A program made the position numbers and the translations under genes. From Megasphaera elsdenii (lineage in GTDB: Bacteria > Bacillota > Negativicutes > Veillonellales > Megasphaeraceae): 62,217 nucleotides of DNA. Positions 25,464-35,755 of the stretch are shown piece after piece. Under the pieces are notes generated by a model. The model saw nothing but the letters and a program-made list of their open reading frames with translations, ran no database searches and was not told the origin of the DNA. Each line of letters begins with the position of its first letter. The first letter of the stretch is position 1. Location of the stretch: contig NZ_JAJBQV010000012.1 in NCBI RefSeq assembly GCF_020539865.1, forward strand, positions 1-62,217, in the 5' to 3' direction.

Positions 25464-26000
25464 TTATTGGCGCAACGTAAGGCCCCCATCGCCTAAATAA
25501 CGGCAAAGGACCTTGTCCCAGACGTGCTGGCTCTTCAAGATATATTCGACAAATTCCCGCAGGGCCCCATGGCCGCCGGGATAAGCCGAGACAAAAGCAG
25601 CGGACCGCCGGGCTTCTTCGCAGGCATCGAGGGGGGCTGCGCCGAAGCCGGCATTGGCAATGAGTTCGACGTCATTCAAATCATCGCCCATATAGGCCAC
25701 TTCGTCGAGAGACAGGCCGATTTCACTGCACAACTGCTGCATAGCCAGGAGCTTGCGCGAGCAGTCCTGCAAGACGTAGTCGATATGCAGGTCTTTCGCC
25801 CGCTGTTCGACCATCGGCGACCGACGGCCCGTGACCAGGGCTGTCTTAAGGCCGGCAGCCCGGATTAAGGAAATGCCCATACCGTCTCGGGCGGAAAAGC
25901 CTTTCATGGCATCGCCAGACGGACTATAGTAAATGATGCCGTCAGTCATGACGCCGTCGACGTCGAGGGCCAGCATCTTGATATGTGTCAAAAAGCTCAT
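25464..26000 (-). CDS. kdsC: 3-deoxy-D-manno-octulosonate 8-phosphate phosphatase
   Basis: A 178-residue HAD phosphatase without a cap domain: nucleophile motif LDVDGVMTDG, motif II TGRRS, motif III MGDDLND. It releases Kdo from Kdo-8-phosphate. The gene starts on the stop codon of kdsD (TGATG overlap). Length and neighbours are typical. Confidence 0.93.
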   Translation of the reverse strand: MSFLTHIKMLALDVDGVMTDGIIYYSPSGDAMKGFSARDGMGISLIRAAGLKTALVTGRRSPMVEQRAKDLHIDYVLQDCSRKLLAMQQLCSEIGLSLDEVAYMGDDLNDVELIANAGFGAAPLDACEEARRSAAFVSAYPGGHGALREFVEYILKSQHVWDKVLCRYLGDGGLTLRQ

Positions 26001-26974
26001 CAGACCACTCCCTGCCGCAGCAAATCGGTAATATGAATCATGCCGACGACTTTATCATCCTTGTCGACGACAGGCAATACTGTAATCGGACGAGGCTGGT
26101 TCTTTTCCATGATGTGCAGGGCTTCCGTCGCCAGTTTATGGTTGGCAATGACCCGCGGATTTTTAGTCATCATAGCATCGACAGGCCACTGGAGGAAATT
26201 GGAACCCGTTTCCAAGCCGCGGCGGACGTCGCCATCGGTGACCAGGCCGACGAGCTTGCCTTCTTCATCGACGACAGATACAGCACCCAGACCTTTTTCG
26301 GTCATGAGGAAAAGGGCATCCTGAACGATGCTGTCTTCGCTGACGACAGGATTATCCTGGCCTTTATGCATGACATCGTCGACAGTGAGCAAGAGCTTCT
26401 TGCCCAAGGCTCCACCGGGATGGAAGATGCCGAACTGTTCCTTCGTGAAATGATGCTGTGTCAAGAGGACCACAGCCAGGGCATCGCCCAAAGCCAGTGC
26501 AACGGTCGTACTCGTCGTCGGCGCCAGTCCCAGCGGGCAAGCTTCTTTTTCAACAGACGCATCGAGGATGATATCGGCATGCTTGGCCAGCGTCGAGTTA
26601 TGATTGCCGACAACGGTAATGAGTTTGGCGCCAATGCGCTTGAGCGACGGCAGGATGTTGAGGATTTCCACCGTTTCCCCACTATTCGAGAAGGCCAGTA
26701 CAATATCATCAGACGTAACCATACCTAAGTCGCCGTGGATGGCTTCAGCCGGATGGAGGAAAATGGATGGCGTCCCCGTACTGGACAGTGTCGCCGATAC
26801 TTTACGAGCAATATGACCCGATTTCCCCATGCCCGTAACGATGACCCGGCCTTTCGATTTCATAATCATGTTGACGGCATTGACGAAATTTTGATTGAGC
26901 GTAGGAATCAATTTTTCAATGCCTTGTGCTTCCTGATGGAGCACGTCTTTTGCTTCTTCTAAAATATCCATCAT
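26000..26974 (-). CDS. kdsD: arabinose-5-phosphate isomerase
   Basis: A 324-residue protein with an N-terminal SIS sugar-isomerase domain (VTGMGKSGHIARK, LAFSNSGETVEI) and two C-terminal CBS motifs (MHKGQDNPVV and MMTKNPRVI regions). It converts ribulose-5-phosphate to arabinose-5-phosphate for Kdo synthesis. It is fused in operon order with kdsA, kdsB and kdsC. Confidence 0.93.
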   Translation of the reverse strand: MMDILEEAKDVLHQEAQGIEKLIPTLNQNFVNAVNMIMKSKGRVIVTGMGKSGHIARKVSATLSSTGTPSIFLHPAEAIHGDLGMVTSDDIVLAFSNSGETVEILNILPSLKRIGAKLITVVGNHNSTLAKHADIILDASVEKEACPLGLAPTTSTTVALALGDALAVVLLTQHHFTKEQFGIFHPGGALGKKLLLTVDDVMHKGQDNPVVSEDSIVQDALFLMTEKGLGAVSVVDEEGKLVGLVTDGDVRRGLETGSNFLQWPVDAMMTKNPRVIANHKLATEALHIMEKNQPRPITVLPVVDKDDKVVGMIHITDLLRQGVV

Positions 26975-27000
26975 GATTTCGTCTCCTTTTTGTCCGTTGC

Positions 27001-27846
27001 TTATTTTTCCGTGCTTACGCTTCGCTGGGCAATTTCATTGATCGCTACCATATCGCGGAGGACGCCTTCGACTTGTGATAAGTACAGCATATTCGGCCCA
27101 TCGCTGAGAGCTTCGGCCGGGTTATCGTGGACTTCCATAAAGACGCCGTCAATGCCGGCACCGGCAGCGGCCCGTGCCAGGTTGCCGACGAACTGGCGCT
27201 GGCCTGCCGATTTCGTGCCAGCCCCACCGGGCAGCTGGACGCTGTGAGTGGCGTCGAAGACGACAGGATAGCCTAAGCTGCGCATGATTGGGAAGGACCG
27301 CATGTCGACGACGAGGTTGTGATACCCCAGGCTGATGCCCCGTTCGGTGAGCATGATGTTTTCATTGCCTGCGTGTTCAATCTTGGCGACAACATTCTTC
27401 ATGTCTTCCGGTGCCAGGAACTGCCCTTTCTTGACGTTGACACATTTCCCCGTAGCCGCAGCGGCTTCTAACAAATCGGTCTGGCGGCAGAGGAAAGCCG
27501 GAATCTGAATGACATCCAGGACTTCCGCAGCGGCTTCGGCCTGGCAGGTTTCATGGATGTCGCTGACGACGGGAACTTGGAGCTCTTTCTTGATGTCAGC
27601 TAAGATGCGCAGACCTTCTTTCAGACCCGGTCCGCGGTATGATGTATAGGACGAGCGGTTGGCCTTATCGAAAGAAGCTTTGAAGATATATGTCAGTCCC
27701 AATTTTTCGCAGATAGCCTTCATGGCCTTGCCAATGGCGAGGGTCCGTGCCGGGTCTTCGATGACACATGGTCCGGCCATAACAAAAAGCTTGCCATCGC
27801 CACCGACGGTCTGGTTGCCAACCTGAATTCGTTTCACTTTTTCCAT
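27001..27846 (-). CDS. kdsA: Kdo-8-phosphate synthase
   Basis: A 281-residue barrel enzyme that joins phosphoenolpyruvate and arabinose-5-phosphate. Motifs [31 protein letters not shown] and [11 protein letters not shown] are diagnostic. GGGGAA precedes ATG 27846, 4 nt after kdsB. Confidence 0.96.
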   Translation of the reverse strand: MEKVKRIQVGNQTVGGDGKLFVMAGPCVIEDPARTLAIGKAMKAICEKLGLTYIFKASFDKANRSSYTSYRGPGLKEGLRILADIKKELQVPVVSDIHETCQAEAAAEVLDVIQIPAFLCRQTDLLEAAAATGKCVNVKKGQFLAPEDMKNVVAKIEHAGNENIMLTERGISLGYHNLVVDMRSFPIMRSLGYPVVFDATHSVQLPGGAGTKSAGQRQFVGNLARAAAGAGIDGVFMEVHDNPAEALSDGPNMLYLSQVEGVLRDMVAINEIAQRSVSTEK

Positions 27847-27849
27847 AGT

Positions 27850-28599
27850 CTATTCCCCTTTATGAGCAGATTCGGCAAAATAACGGCGGATATGTTCCAG
27901 GTCATCCGGCGTATCAATACCGATGAATTGGTGATGAGTCTTTATTACTTTTATCTTATAACCATTTTCGAGAACCCGCAACTGTTCCAGGGACTCGACT
28001 TTTTCTGCCGGCGTCTGTTCCATGGCCGCGTACTGCAGGAGGAAGTCCCGGCGATAGGCATAGATACCGATGTGCTTATACGGCTGGATGCCCCCTTCTT
28101 CAAAGGAGTGGCGCGGATACGGGATGAGGGAGCGCGAAAAATACATGGCTTCATCCTTCTGGTTGAGGACGACTTTGACAGCACTCGGGTCGTCATATTC
28201 GTCTTCCTGCAAAGGCGCAGCGACCGTCGCCATGGTCAGATCCGGTTCCGCTTCAAAGGCCCGGCACAAATCGTCGATGACGTCCGGCGCAATGAGCGGC
28301 TCGTCGCCCTGGACGTTGACGATGACGTCGGCATCGGGAAAATGACCGACCGCTTCGGCCAAGCGATCCGTACCATTAGCATGGTCTTCCCGTGTCATGA
28401 CAGCGTGGCCGCCAAAGGTGACGACGGTATCATAGACTTTCGGATTATCTACAGCGACGACGACAGCTGTCAGTTTCGAAGCTTTAGCAGCCTGTTCGTA
28501 GACACGCTGTACCATCGGTTTTCCGGCAATATCGCACAGCGGTTTTCCCGGCAAGCGCGTCGATGCATAGCGCGATGGGATGATGCATACAAATTTCAT
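27850..28599 (-). CDS. kdsB: CMP-Kdo synthetase
   Basis: A 249-residue nucleotidyltransferase that activates Kdo with CTP. IIPSRYASTRLPGKPL is the nucleotide loop and VNVQGDEPLI the metal site. GGAGG precedes the ATG, which overlaps the lpxK stop by 4 nt. Confidence 0.96.
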   Translation of the reverse strand: MKFVCIIPSRYASTRLPGKPLCDIAGKPMVQRVYEQAAKASKLTAVVVAVDNPKVYDTVVTFGGHAVMTREDHANGTDRLAEAVGHFPDADVIVNVQGDEPLIAPDVIDDLCRAFEAEPDLTMATVAAPLQEDEYDDPSAVKVVLNQKDEAMYFSRSLIPYPRHSFEEGGIQPYKHIGIYAYRRDFLLQYAAMEQTPAEKVESLEQLRVLENGYKIKVIKTHHQFIGIDTPDDLEHIRRYFAESAHKGE

Positions 28600-29741
28600 A
28601 GTTTATCCTCCAATACTGCTTGCAAAATCGTATCTATTTTCTCTTGCCCTTCTACGATTTCAATGGTAATACCCAAAACGTATAGTGGCAGGTCGTATTC
28701 ATGGATGAGGGATGCCGGCAGCTTGACAGCATCTTTTTCTGTCGTCACCAAAGGGCAGCCTGCAGCCGCCGCTTTATCAGCCATCTGCCGGATGTCGTCG
28801 CGGCTATATTGGTGATGATCTTCATAGCGGATGGCACCGACGACGGTAAAACCTGCGTCGCCCAGGGTCCGTTCAAAAGAGGCCGGATTGCCCAGGGCCG
28901 ATACGGCCAGGACAGGGTGCTCATGGGGCAGTAACTTGCCGGCGTCATCGTTCCGGCCTTCATACCAAGCAGCAAAAGACAGGCATCGCAACGGCTTATG
29001 GATAGCCATGGCCACGGGCGCTTCCCGGTTGTACTGCTGCAACGTACGGACAATGGCGTCAGCCTGGTCCTGCCCAATCTGATCCCGCTTGGTAATGACG
29101 AAGACGTCAGCCCGTGCCAACTGCTCCAACGGTTCCCGCAGGAGGCCTCGCGGCAGGACATGGCCATTGCCGAAAGGATCGGTCCCGTCGATGAGGACGA
29201 TGTCCAAATCCCGGTACAGCTGCCAGTGCTGGAAGCCGTCGTCGAGGAGAAGGACCTGCGTCCCAAACTGTTCGACAGCCAGCCGGCCGCCGACAGCCCG
29301 ATGACGGCCGACGATAACTGGAACGCCTGGCAGGCTGCGGGCCATGAGGCAGGCTTCATCGCCGCCTTCTTCAGCCGTCAGCAGGACGTGCTGCCCGTCG
29401 GACATGACCGCAGCCTCACCTTGTTCCCGCTGAGAGCGGTAACCCCGGTTGAGCAAGGCTACGCGCCATCCCTGAGCCTGCAAGCGACGGGCCAGCATAC
29501 ACGCCGTTGGCGTCTTGCCTGTACCACCGACAGTGATGTTGCCCAGGCTGATGACGACGGCCGGCACGTGTTCCTGCCGTTCTGAATGATCGGCGATGGA
29601 ATGATACTTGGCCAGGACACCTTTCCGGTACAACCAGGACGCCCAGTCAAGCAGGGCCAGGGCCGGCCAATCCCAGCAATGATGGGGGCCGGCGCCGGTG
29701 AGGTAATGGAAATAAGCTGCCGCCAAGTTGCGAAAAGACAT
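28596..29741 (-). CDS. lpxK: tetraacyldisaccharide 4'-kinase
   Basis: A 381-residue kinase that phosphorylates the lipid A precursor. Walker A is GNITVGGTGKTP (about residue 70), and the LLDDGFQHW motif typical of LpxK follows. The N-terminal amphipathic helix is present. Start ATG 29741 has GGGAGGTGA upstream; longer versions have none. Confidence 0.93.
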   Translation of the reverse strand: MSFRNLAAAYFHYLTGAGPHHCWDWPALALLDWASWLYRKGVLAKYHSIADHSERQEHVPAVVISLGNITVGGTGKTPTACMLARRLQAQGWRVALLNRGYRSQREQGEAAVMSDGQHVLLTAEEGGDEACLMARSLPGVPVIVGRHRAVGGRLAVEQFGTQVLLLDDGFQHWQLYRDLDIVLIDGTDPFGNGHVLPRGLLREPLEQLARADVFVITKRDQIGQDQADAIVRTLQQYNREAPVAMAIHKPLRCLSFAAWYEGRNDDAGKLLPHEHPVLAVSALGNPASFERTLGDAGFTVVGAIRYEDHHQYSRDDIRQMADKAAAAGCPLVTTEKDAVKLPASLIHEYDLPLYVLGITIEIVEGQEKIDTILQAVLEDKL

Positions 29742-29745
29742 GGGC

Positions 29746-31083
29746 TCACCTCCCGCCGTGAACAGCATCGAGCATCTTCTGCAGCTGTTCCAGATTCTTC
29801 CGCGTAGCCCCCTGGTTTTCCTGAACGACTTCAATGCAGCTGCGCTTCATAGCTTCGGCCCGGTCCGGATGGATGAGGATATCCAGGCAAGTGTCGATGA
29901 ATTCCTTTTCATTCTTGACCATGACACAAGCGCCGCGGCTGCTGAGGAGATCGAAGATTTCAGCAAAGTTGAACATATTGGGGCCGACGACGATGGGTTT
30001 GCCATGGGCTGCCGGTTCCAGGATATTATGGCCACCGATATGGGCCAAGCTACCGCCGACGAAGATGAGGTCGCCCAAGCTGTAGACGCGGCCCAATTCG
30101 CCGATCGTATCGAGGATGACGCCGTCATAATCGGCCTTAATCGGTTTTCCGGCTTTCATGTCGCTGCGCTTGACCATGGTGATGCCATGCTTTATCCCTT
30201 CGTCGGCGATAAGGTCGGCCTGATAAATATAGCGCGGCGCGATGATCAATTTAGCGTCCGGGAAATGGTCTCGTATCTTGACGAAAGCCTTGTAGACCGA
30301 GCCGTTCTCCCCTCGATGGGTACTGCCAGCGATCATGATAGGATAGGTTCCTTCGGCAAAGCCCAATTCATGGAGGAAGCGCTTCTTTTCTGCTTCCGTA
30401 ACGATGCCATAAGTCTGGTCGTACTTGGTGTTGCCCGTGACGATAACCTTATTAGGGTCGGCACCGATATCGATGATATACTGGGCGTCAATGCGGCTCT
30501 GCATGCAGAACATGCGAATCGTCGACAAGACGCGGCGCGTAAAGAAGGTGATCATCCGGTAACGGACGGCGCTGCGCTGGCTGATGCGGCCGTTCATCAT
30601 CATGACCGGGATGTGCTTGTCAGCAGCGATGCGCAAGAAATTCGGCCAAATTTCTGTTTCGACGAGGACAATGGCCTGGGGATTGACAATAGTCAGGATA
30701 CGGTTCGTCAGATAAGGTAGGTCGAGCGGGAAATAGAGGATCCCGTCGGCGCCTTTGATGATCTGATGGGCCATGCGGAAGCCCGTCGCCGTGACGACGG
30801 AGACGATGATGACTTCATCCGGATGGGTCTTGCGCATTTCCCGCACAATCGGGCTGGCCGCGACGATTTCTCCAACCGATGCGGCATGAACCCAAATAGC
30901 ATGGCGGTTGGATATTTTATCTTTTAATTCTTCCGGCAAAAAGCCAATACTCTGTTTAATGCGCTGATAAAATCCTTCTTCCCGGATGAGCCGGTAAATG
31001 AGCATAGGAATAAGGGTTGCCCAGTAAATGAGGAGCAGGATATTATACAGCCAGTACATAGGATGAGATTTTAGATTTTTCAT
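29746..31083 (-). CDS. waaA: Kdo transferase
   Basis: A 445-residue GT-B glycosyltransferase that adds Kdo to lipid IVA. It has one N-terminal membrane segment (about 12-30), WVHAASVGE, LVETEIWPNFL, MIAGSTHRGE and GGSLAHIGGHNILEPA, all family markers. Number of Kdo residues added is not readable. The gene begins 5 nt after msbA. Confidence 0.94.
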   Translation of the reverse strand: MKNLKSHPMYWLYNILLLIYWATLIPMLIYRLIREEGFYQRIKQSIGFLPEELKDKISNRHAIWVHAASVGEIVAASPIVREMRKTHPDEVIIVSVVTATGFRMAHQIIKGADGILYFPLDLPYLTNRILTIVNPQAIVLVETEIWPNFLRIAADKHIPVMMMNGRISQRSAVRYRMITFFTRRVLSTIRMFCMQSRIDAQYIIDIGADPNKVIVTGNTKYDQTYGIVTEAEKKRFLHELGFAEGTYPIMIAGSTHRGENGSVYKAFVKIRDHFPDAKLIIAPRYIYQADLIADEGIKHGITMVKRSDMKAGKPIKADYDGVILDTIGELGRVYSLGDLIFVGGSLAHIGGHNILEPAAHGKPIVVGPNMFNFAEIFDLLSSRGACVMVKNEKEFIDTCLDILIHPDRAEAMKRSCIEVVQENQGATRKNLEQLQKMLDAVHGGR

Positions 31084-31088
31084 CACAA

Positions 31089-32855
31089 TCAACCTTCTGA
31101 CGCTGTGTCTTCTGTAGTATCGTTGAACTGTACAGCATAGAGATGGGCATAAAGGCCATCCTTGGCCAGCAGCTCTTCATGGTTCCCTTCTTCGACGATG
31201 CGGCCGTGGTCGATGACGACGATGTTGTCGGCATTGCGGACCGTGCTCAGGCGATGGGCGATGACGACAGCCGTGCGGCCTTCCATGAGGCGGTCCAACG
31301 CGGCCTGGACGATTTTTTCGCTTTCCGTATCGAGGGCCGACGTCGCTTCATCGAGGATGAGGATGCGCGGGTTCTTAAGGATAGCCCGGGCAATGGCAAT
31401 GCGCTGGCGCTGGCCACCGGACAGGGAGCTGCCGCGATCGCCGACGAGGGCTTCGTAACCGCCAGGCAGTTCCCTAATGAAATCATGGGCATTGGCCGCT
31501 TGGGCGGCAGCGACGACTTCTTCGTCTGTCGCATCGAGGCGGCCGTAGAGGATGTTCTCCCGAACCGTCGCATTAAAGAGCATCGTTTCCTGCGGAACCA
31601 GGCCGATCTGCTGGCGCAGGGACGAGAAAGTGACGTCGCGGACGTCGATGCCGTCGATAGTCAGACTGCCGCCAGTGACATCATAAAAACGAGGCAGCAA
31701 GTTGGCCACTGTCGATTTGCCAGCCCCGCTGGGACCGACGAGGGCGACGACTTCGCCTGGAGCCACTTTCAAGTTAAAATCAGTCAAGGCCGGATGGTCT
31801 TTATCATAAGCAAAGGAGACATGATGGAATTCGACTTCCCCTTTGACCGGCGGCAGGACGATGGCATCCTGTTTTTCCTTGACGTCCGGTTCGGTGTCAA
31901 TGGTTTCAAAGACGCGGTCAGCAGCGGCCAAGGATTTCTGGATGTCGCCGTAGATTTCACTGATGCGGCGGACCGGATTGGCCAGGTTGATGGCGTAAAT
32001 GAGGAAGGCAATAAGGGCGCCAGCCGTCATTTCACCGTTGATGACGCTCATGCCGCCGTACCAGATGATGCCCGTAACGGCAATGGCTGCAAAGAACTGG
32101 ATGAACGGCGTCAATAAGGCCGTCAGCTTAGTCGTCGTCATGAGAGCCCAGAAATTGCGGTCGTTCTGGACCATGAAGCGACGGATTTCAAAGTCTTCGC
32201 GATTGAAGGAGCGGATGATGCGGATCCCGGAAATGGCTTCTTCCAAGAGCGACGTAATGTCGGCCATCTTGCCCTGGACGTCGTGACCGGCCCGACGCAG
32301 ACGGGAACCGAAAAAGTTAATCGTAAAGACGACGAGCGGGACGATAACCAACGTCAGTAAGGTCAGCTTCCAGTAGAGGAAGAGCATGGACCCCAGGGAA
32401 CCGATCAGGATGACCGCTTCCTGGACGAAGGAAATGAGATTGCCTGCAATGGCCGTCTGCAAAGCCGTAACGTCATTAGTCAGATTGCTCATGATATTGC
32501 CCGTCTTGTGCTTGTCGAAATACGACAGGGACAAGGTCTGCAAATGGCGATACAAGGTCTCGCGGATATCGTTGACGATTTTCTGGCCGACGAAACTCAT
32601 AAGGTACTTCTGGCCGAAATAGAAGAACCCGCGGAGCAGGAACAAGACCAGGATGCCGATGACGATGAGGTTCAGCGTGTAAATATCCTTATTGGCCAGA
32701 ACCTTATCGATGACGTCCTTGATGAGCCACGGGACGACGACGTTGCTCGCCCCAGACAGAGCCATACAGATGACCGCAACGACGAGGCGCATCTTGTACG
32801 GCTTGATAAACATTAATAATCTCTTATAACTTTGCCAACTATTGTATTGCTTCAT
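31089..32855 (-). CDS. msbA: lipid A flippase-type ABC exporter, MsbA-like
   Basis: A 588-residue half-transporter with six transmembrane segments (about 20-310) and a C-terminal ATPase: Walker A GPSGAGKST, signature LSGGQRQRI, Walker B ILILDEATSALD. Its position between lpxB and waaA supports a role in flipping Kdo-lipid A across the inner membrane. Other multidrug exporters look alike, so the symbol rests partly on context. GAGGTG precedes ATG 32855, which overlaps lpxB by 17 nt. Confidence 0.85.
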   Translation of the reverse strand: MKQYNSWQSYKRLLMFIKPYKMRLVVAVICMALSGASNVVVPWLIKDVIDKVLANKDIYTLNLIVIGILVLFLLRGFFYFGQKYLMSFVGQKIVNDIRETLYRHLQTLSLSYFDKHKTGNIMSNLTNDVTALQTAIAGNLISFVQEAVILIGSLGSMLFLYWKLTLLTLVIVPLVVFTINFFGSRLRRAGHDVQGKMADITSLLEEAISGIRIIRSFNREDFEIRRFMVQNDRNFWALMTTTKLTALLTPFIQFFAAIAVTGIIWYGGMSVINGEMTAGALIAFLIYAINLANPVRRISEIYGDIQKSLAAADRVFETIDTEPDVKEKQDAIVLPPVKGEVEFHHVSFAYDKDHPALTDFNLKVAPGEVVALVGPSGAGKSTVANLLPRFYDVTGGSLTIDGIDVRDVTFSSLRQQIGLVPQETMLFNATVRENILYGRLDATDEEVVAAAQAANAHDFIRELPGGYEALVGDRGSSLSGGQRQRIAIARAILKNPRILILDEATSALDTESEKIVQAALDRLMEGRTAVVIAHRLSTVRNADNIVVIDHGRIVEEGNHEELLAKDGLYAHLYAVQFNDTTEDTASEG

Positions 32856-33993
32856 GGGCACCTCTTTCTCTTGCAAAATCTAAGATAGCCTGGGCCGTCC
32901 GTTGGACAGCGCCGGGTTCCCCCATCGTGCGGCGGACAGCCGCCAGGGATTCGTGCAATGCTTCACGGTGCGCCTTATCCGTAATCATAGGCACCATGGC
33001 GGCAGCGATGTTTTCCGGTGTCACTTCATCCTGCCACAATTCAGGGATGATCCGGCGACCCATGATGATGTTGGGCAGGCCGATACTGTCGATATGGACG
33101 AGGACCTTCGATAGCCAGTAGGTCAGGCGGTTGACGCGGTAGACGAGGAGCGTCGGAAGCCTCATGAGAGCCGTTTCCAGCGTCGCCGTCCCGGAAGCCG
33201 CAATGGCCGCTGTACTGAGATTCATCATATCGTATACCCGGTCTTCACCGATGGTGACGTCCATGCCAGAAGACTGAATCAATTCGTCCAGCAAGGCTTC
33301 ATCAATGGTAGAGGCCCGCGGCAGGATGAACTGGACGTCGCCAGCTTCCTGGCGGATGAGCTTAGCCGCTTCCAGCATACACGGCAGGAGGCCGCGTACT
33401 TCTTGAATCCGGCTGCCCGGCATGAGGAGGACCGTCTTTTTTCGCTCATCCAGCCCGAAATAGGCGCAAGCTTCGCGGCGACTCATAGTCGCATGGACGG
33501 TGTCGACCAAGGGATGGCCGGCATAGATGACATTCGTCCCCATGTCTTCATACATTTTGGCCTCAAAGGGAAAGAGCGAAATGGCCAGGTCCGTATATTT
33601 AGCAATGGTCTTCCCCCGGCTCTTATGCCAAGCCCAGATAGTCGGCAGGATATAATAGACGACGGGAATGCCCGCCGCTTTAGCCACCTTGATGAGGCGC
33701 ATATTGAAGCCAGGATAGTCGATACAGACTAGGACGTCTGGCTTTTCCCTGCGCATCGTATCGACGAGGAAGTCCCGAAGACGGAAGAAAAAAGGAATCT
33801 TGCGGATGATTTCCCCGACACCGATGACGCCTAAGTTCTTGATATCGTAGACGATGTCGACACCAGCCGCTTCCATTTCCTTACCTCCCATGCCGAGCAG
33901 TTCGATCTGCGGATCGAGTTCCTGCAAAGACCGGGCCAGGTTAGCGCCATGGAGGTCGCCAGACGCCTCACCGGCAGAAAACATGATTTTCAT
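32839..33993 (-). CDS. lpxB: lipid A disaccharide synthase
   Basis: A 384-residue GT-B enzyme joining UDP-diacylglucosamine and lipid X. It starts MKIMFSAGEASGDLHGA, the LpxB hallmark, and has CIDYPGFN, ILPTIWAW, LLMPGSRIQEV and ASGTATLE blocks. GGAGA precedes the ATG. Confidence 0.95.
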   Translation of the reverse strand: MKIMFSAGEASGDLHGANLARSLQELDPQIELLGMGGKEMEAAGVDIVYDIKNLGVIGVGEIIRKIPFFFRLRDFLVDTMRREKPDVLVCIDYPGFNMRLIKVAKAAGIPVVYYILPTIWAWHKSRGKTIAKYTDLAISLFPFEAKMYEDMGTNVIYAGHPLVDTVHATMSRREACAYFGLDERKKTVLLMPGSRIQEVRGLLPCMLEAAKLIRQEAGDVQFILPRASTIDEALLDELIQSSGMDVTIGEDRVYDMMNLSTAAIAASGTATLETALMRLPTLLVYRVNRLTYWLSKVLVHIDSIGLPNIIMGRRIIPELWQDEVTPENIAAAMVPMITDKAHREALHESLAAVRRTMGEPGAVQRTAQAILDFARERGAHEAIQ

Positions 33994-34001
33994 AGGCTCT
34001 C

Positions 34002-34817
34002 CTAAAAATTCTTATCGACGGCACAAATGCAAATATGATGGCGGTTGGCCAAATCCAGGACTTCTTCCTGTTCAACGAAGAGCGTCCGGCCGGCTTCCAT
34101 GGCCAGGACATTGCACTGGCTTTCAATCATGGACAGGATAGTCTGCTTACCTACGGCAGGCACGTCGAAACGCGGGTCCTGATTGGGCTTAGCCACTTTG
34201 ACGACGACAGACTTTTCCCGTCCCAAAGCGCCACCACGGTGAATGCAGGCATCGGTTCCTTCAATAGCTTCGACAGCCATGACAGCTTTGTGTTTGACGA
34301 CGACAGTCTGACCGATATCCATGCCGCCCATGGCCTTGGCCGTAACGAAACCGAAGCGGATATCATCTTCTTCGTCAGCTGTCGGTTTACGGCGCGACAA
34401 GACGCCGCAAGACGGCATGAGGGGCTTCAGGTACAACGTCTGGTCGACGACTTCCAGTCCGTCTTTGGCCAGTTCATCGACGATAGCCAGCATAATCGTA
34501 TCATCCTTGCGGTTGCGCAGTTTCGCCAACAGCTTGATAGCCCGCCAATCAGGGAATTTCAAGCCCTTGAAGAGGATTTCCTTGGTAACTTTGCCAATCA
34601 TGGTCACTTTGGCAACGCCATTCTTCTTGAGCGTTTTGATGACCTTGTCCAATTTGGCAACATTGATTTCATAATAAGCATCTGCTTCAGCAGCCAACTC
34701 CGGTTCGACACCATCAACGACGGCGATGACGATGACTTCGTGACCCAGTTGTTTCGCAGCGCGCATAAATTCTACAGGCAGTTTGCCGACACCGGCAAGC
34801 AATCCTACTTTTTCCAT
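34002..34817 (-). CDS. lpxI: UDP-2,3-diacylglucosamine pyrophosphatase, LpxI type
   Basis: A 271-residue DUF1009-family protein. LLAGVGKLPVEFMRAAKQ opens the N-terminal domain, and AMGGMDIGQTVVVK, EGTDACIHRGG and FDVPAVGKQTI mark the catalytic half. It replaces LpxH in many diderms and yields lipid X. ATG 34817 has GGATGA upstream. It is the first gene of the long lpxI-lptF operon. Confidence 0.92.
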   Translation of the reverse strand: MEKVGLLAGVGKLPVEFMRAAKQLGHEVIVIAVVDGVEPELAAEADAYYEINVAKLDKVIKTLKKNGVAKVTMIGKVTKEILFKGLKFPDWRAIKLLAKLRNRKDDTIMLAIVDELAKDGLEVVDQTLYLKPLMPSCGVLSRRKPTADEEDDIRFGFVTAKAMGGMDIGQTVVVKHKAVMAVEAIEGTDACIHRGGALGREKSVVVKVAKPNQDPRFDVPAVGKQTILSMIESQCNVLAMEAGRTLFVEQEEVLDLANRHHICICAVDKNF

Positions 34818-34858
34818 AGCAATCATCCTTATTCATAAAGAGAAATATTCATCTTTAT

Positions 34859-34888
34859 ATTATAACAAAAAAACAGGCTCCCTGTCAG
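34859..34888 (-). promoter_or_regulatory. internal promoter of the LPS cluster, before lpxI
   Basis: CTGACA (34883-34888), 18-nt spacer and TATAAT (34859-34864) on the minus strand, directly behind the hairpin at 34890-34926. The 13-gene stretch from lpxI to lptF can thus be transcribed independently of lpxC. Confidence 0.6.
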
Positions 34889-34889
34889 C

Positions 34890-34926
34890 AAAAAAAGGGG
34901 CCATCGCAGACGCGACACCCCTTTTT
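34890..34926. terminator. dispersed-family hairpin between lpxA and lpxI
   Basis: Arms aaaaaggggccatcgc and gcgacacccctttt pair with one bulge and two G-U pairs around loop agac. It ends the lpxC-lpxA part of the cluster. Confidence 0.7.
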
Positions 34927-34942
34927 AGCCACTAGCGGCTGC

Positions 34943-35755
34943 CTAATCTTTCGTCCCTCTGCAGATACCGCGGTCGGCATTGCGGAGGAAGCGGAGGAAA
35001 TGTTCTACTTCTTCATAGCTGTCCAATTCCTGTTCCATTTCAGCAATAGCCTGGCGCAGGTTTAGGCCAGAACGGTACAAGATGCGGAAGGCTTTTTTCA
35101 GTTCCCGGCGCACTTCTTCCGGGATACCAGCTCGCGAAAGGCCGACACTGTTCAATCCAATGCAACGGGCCGGCTGACCGTCGGCAATGACGAAAGGCGG
35201 AATATCCTGGACCACCTTCGCCAGGCCGCCGATCATACTGTTGCGTCCGATCTTGACGAACTGATGAACACCGGCAATGCCGCCGATGACGACGCGGTCT
35301 TCGACGGTAACATGGCCGGCCAGACCGGCACAGTTACTCATGATGACATGGTTGCCGACGACACAGTTATGGGCTACATGCGTGCAGGCCTGGAAAAGGC
35401 AGTCGTTGCCGATGCGCGTTTCTTCCCCTTCGCCAGTCGCCGTGCTGACCGTGACGAATTCCCGGAATACCGAACGGTCGCCGATGATCAGGTAACTCTT
35501 TTCGCCGTGATATTTCAAATCCTGCGGTTCCGAACCAATGGAACAGCTTGGGAAAAATCGGCAATCTTTGCCGATTGTCGTCCAACCATCGATAGTAGCA
35601 TGGGCCATGATTTCTGTTCCGTCACCAATGGTAACGTGGGGCCCGATAACGGCATACGGTCCGATTTTGACACCGGCACCGATTTTTGCCTGCGGGTCTA
35701 TAATAGCCGTCGGATGTATCATGCTCTGAGGCATGTTATTCGTTTCCTCGGTCAT
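34943..35755 (-). CDS. lpxA: UDP-N-acetylglucosamine acyltransferase
   Basis: A 270-residue left-handed beta-helix protein with hexapeptide repeats (AKIGAGVKIGPYAVIGP...) over residues 15-190 and the catalytic histidine in GGIAGVHQFVKIG. It performs the first acylation of lipid A synthesis. I chose ATG 35755, spaced about 8 nt from GAGGAG; an inner ATG seven codons on is possible. A 190-nt gap with a small hairpin separates it from fabZ. Confidence 0.95.
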   Translation of the reverse strand: MTEETNNMPQSMIHPTAIIDPQAKIGAGVKIGPYAVIGPHVTIGDGTEIMAHATIDGWTTIGKDCRFFPSCSIGSEPQDLKYHGEKSYLIIGDRSVFREFVTVSTATGEGEETRIGNDCLFQACTHVAHNCVVGNHVIMSNCAGLAGHVTVEDRVVIGGIAGVHQFVKIGRNSMIGGLAKVVQDIPPFVIADGQPARCIGLNSVGLSRAGIPEEVRRELKKAFRILYRSGLNLRQAIAEMEQELDSYEEVEHFLRFLRNADRGICRGTKD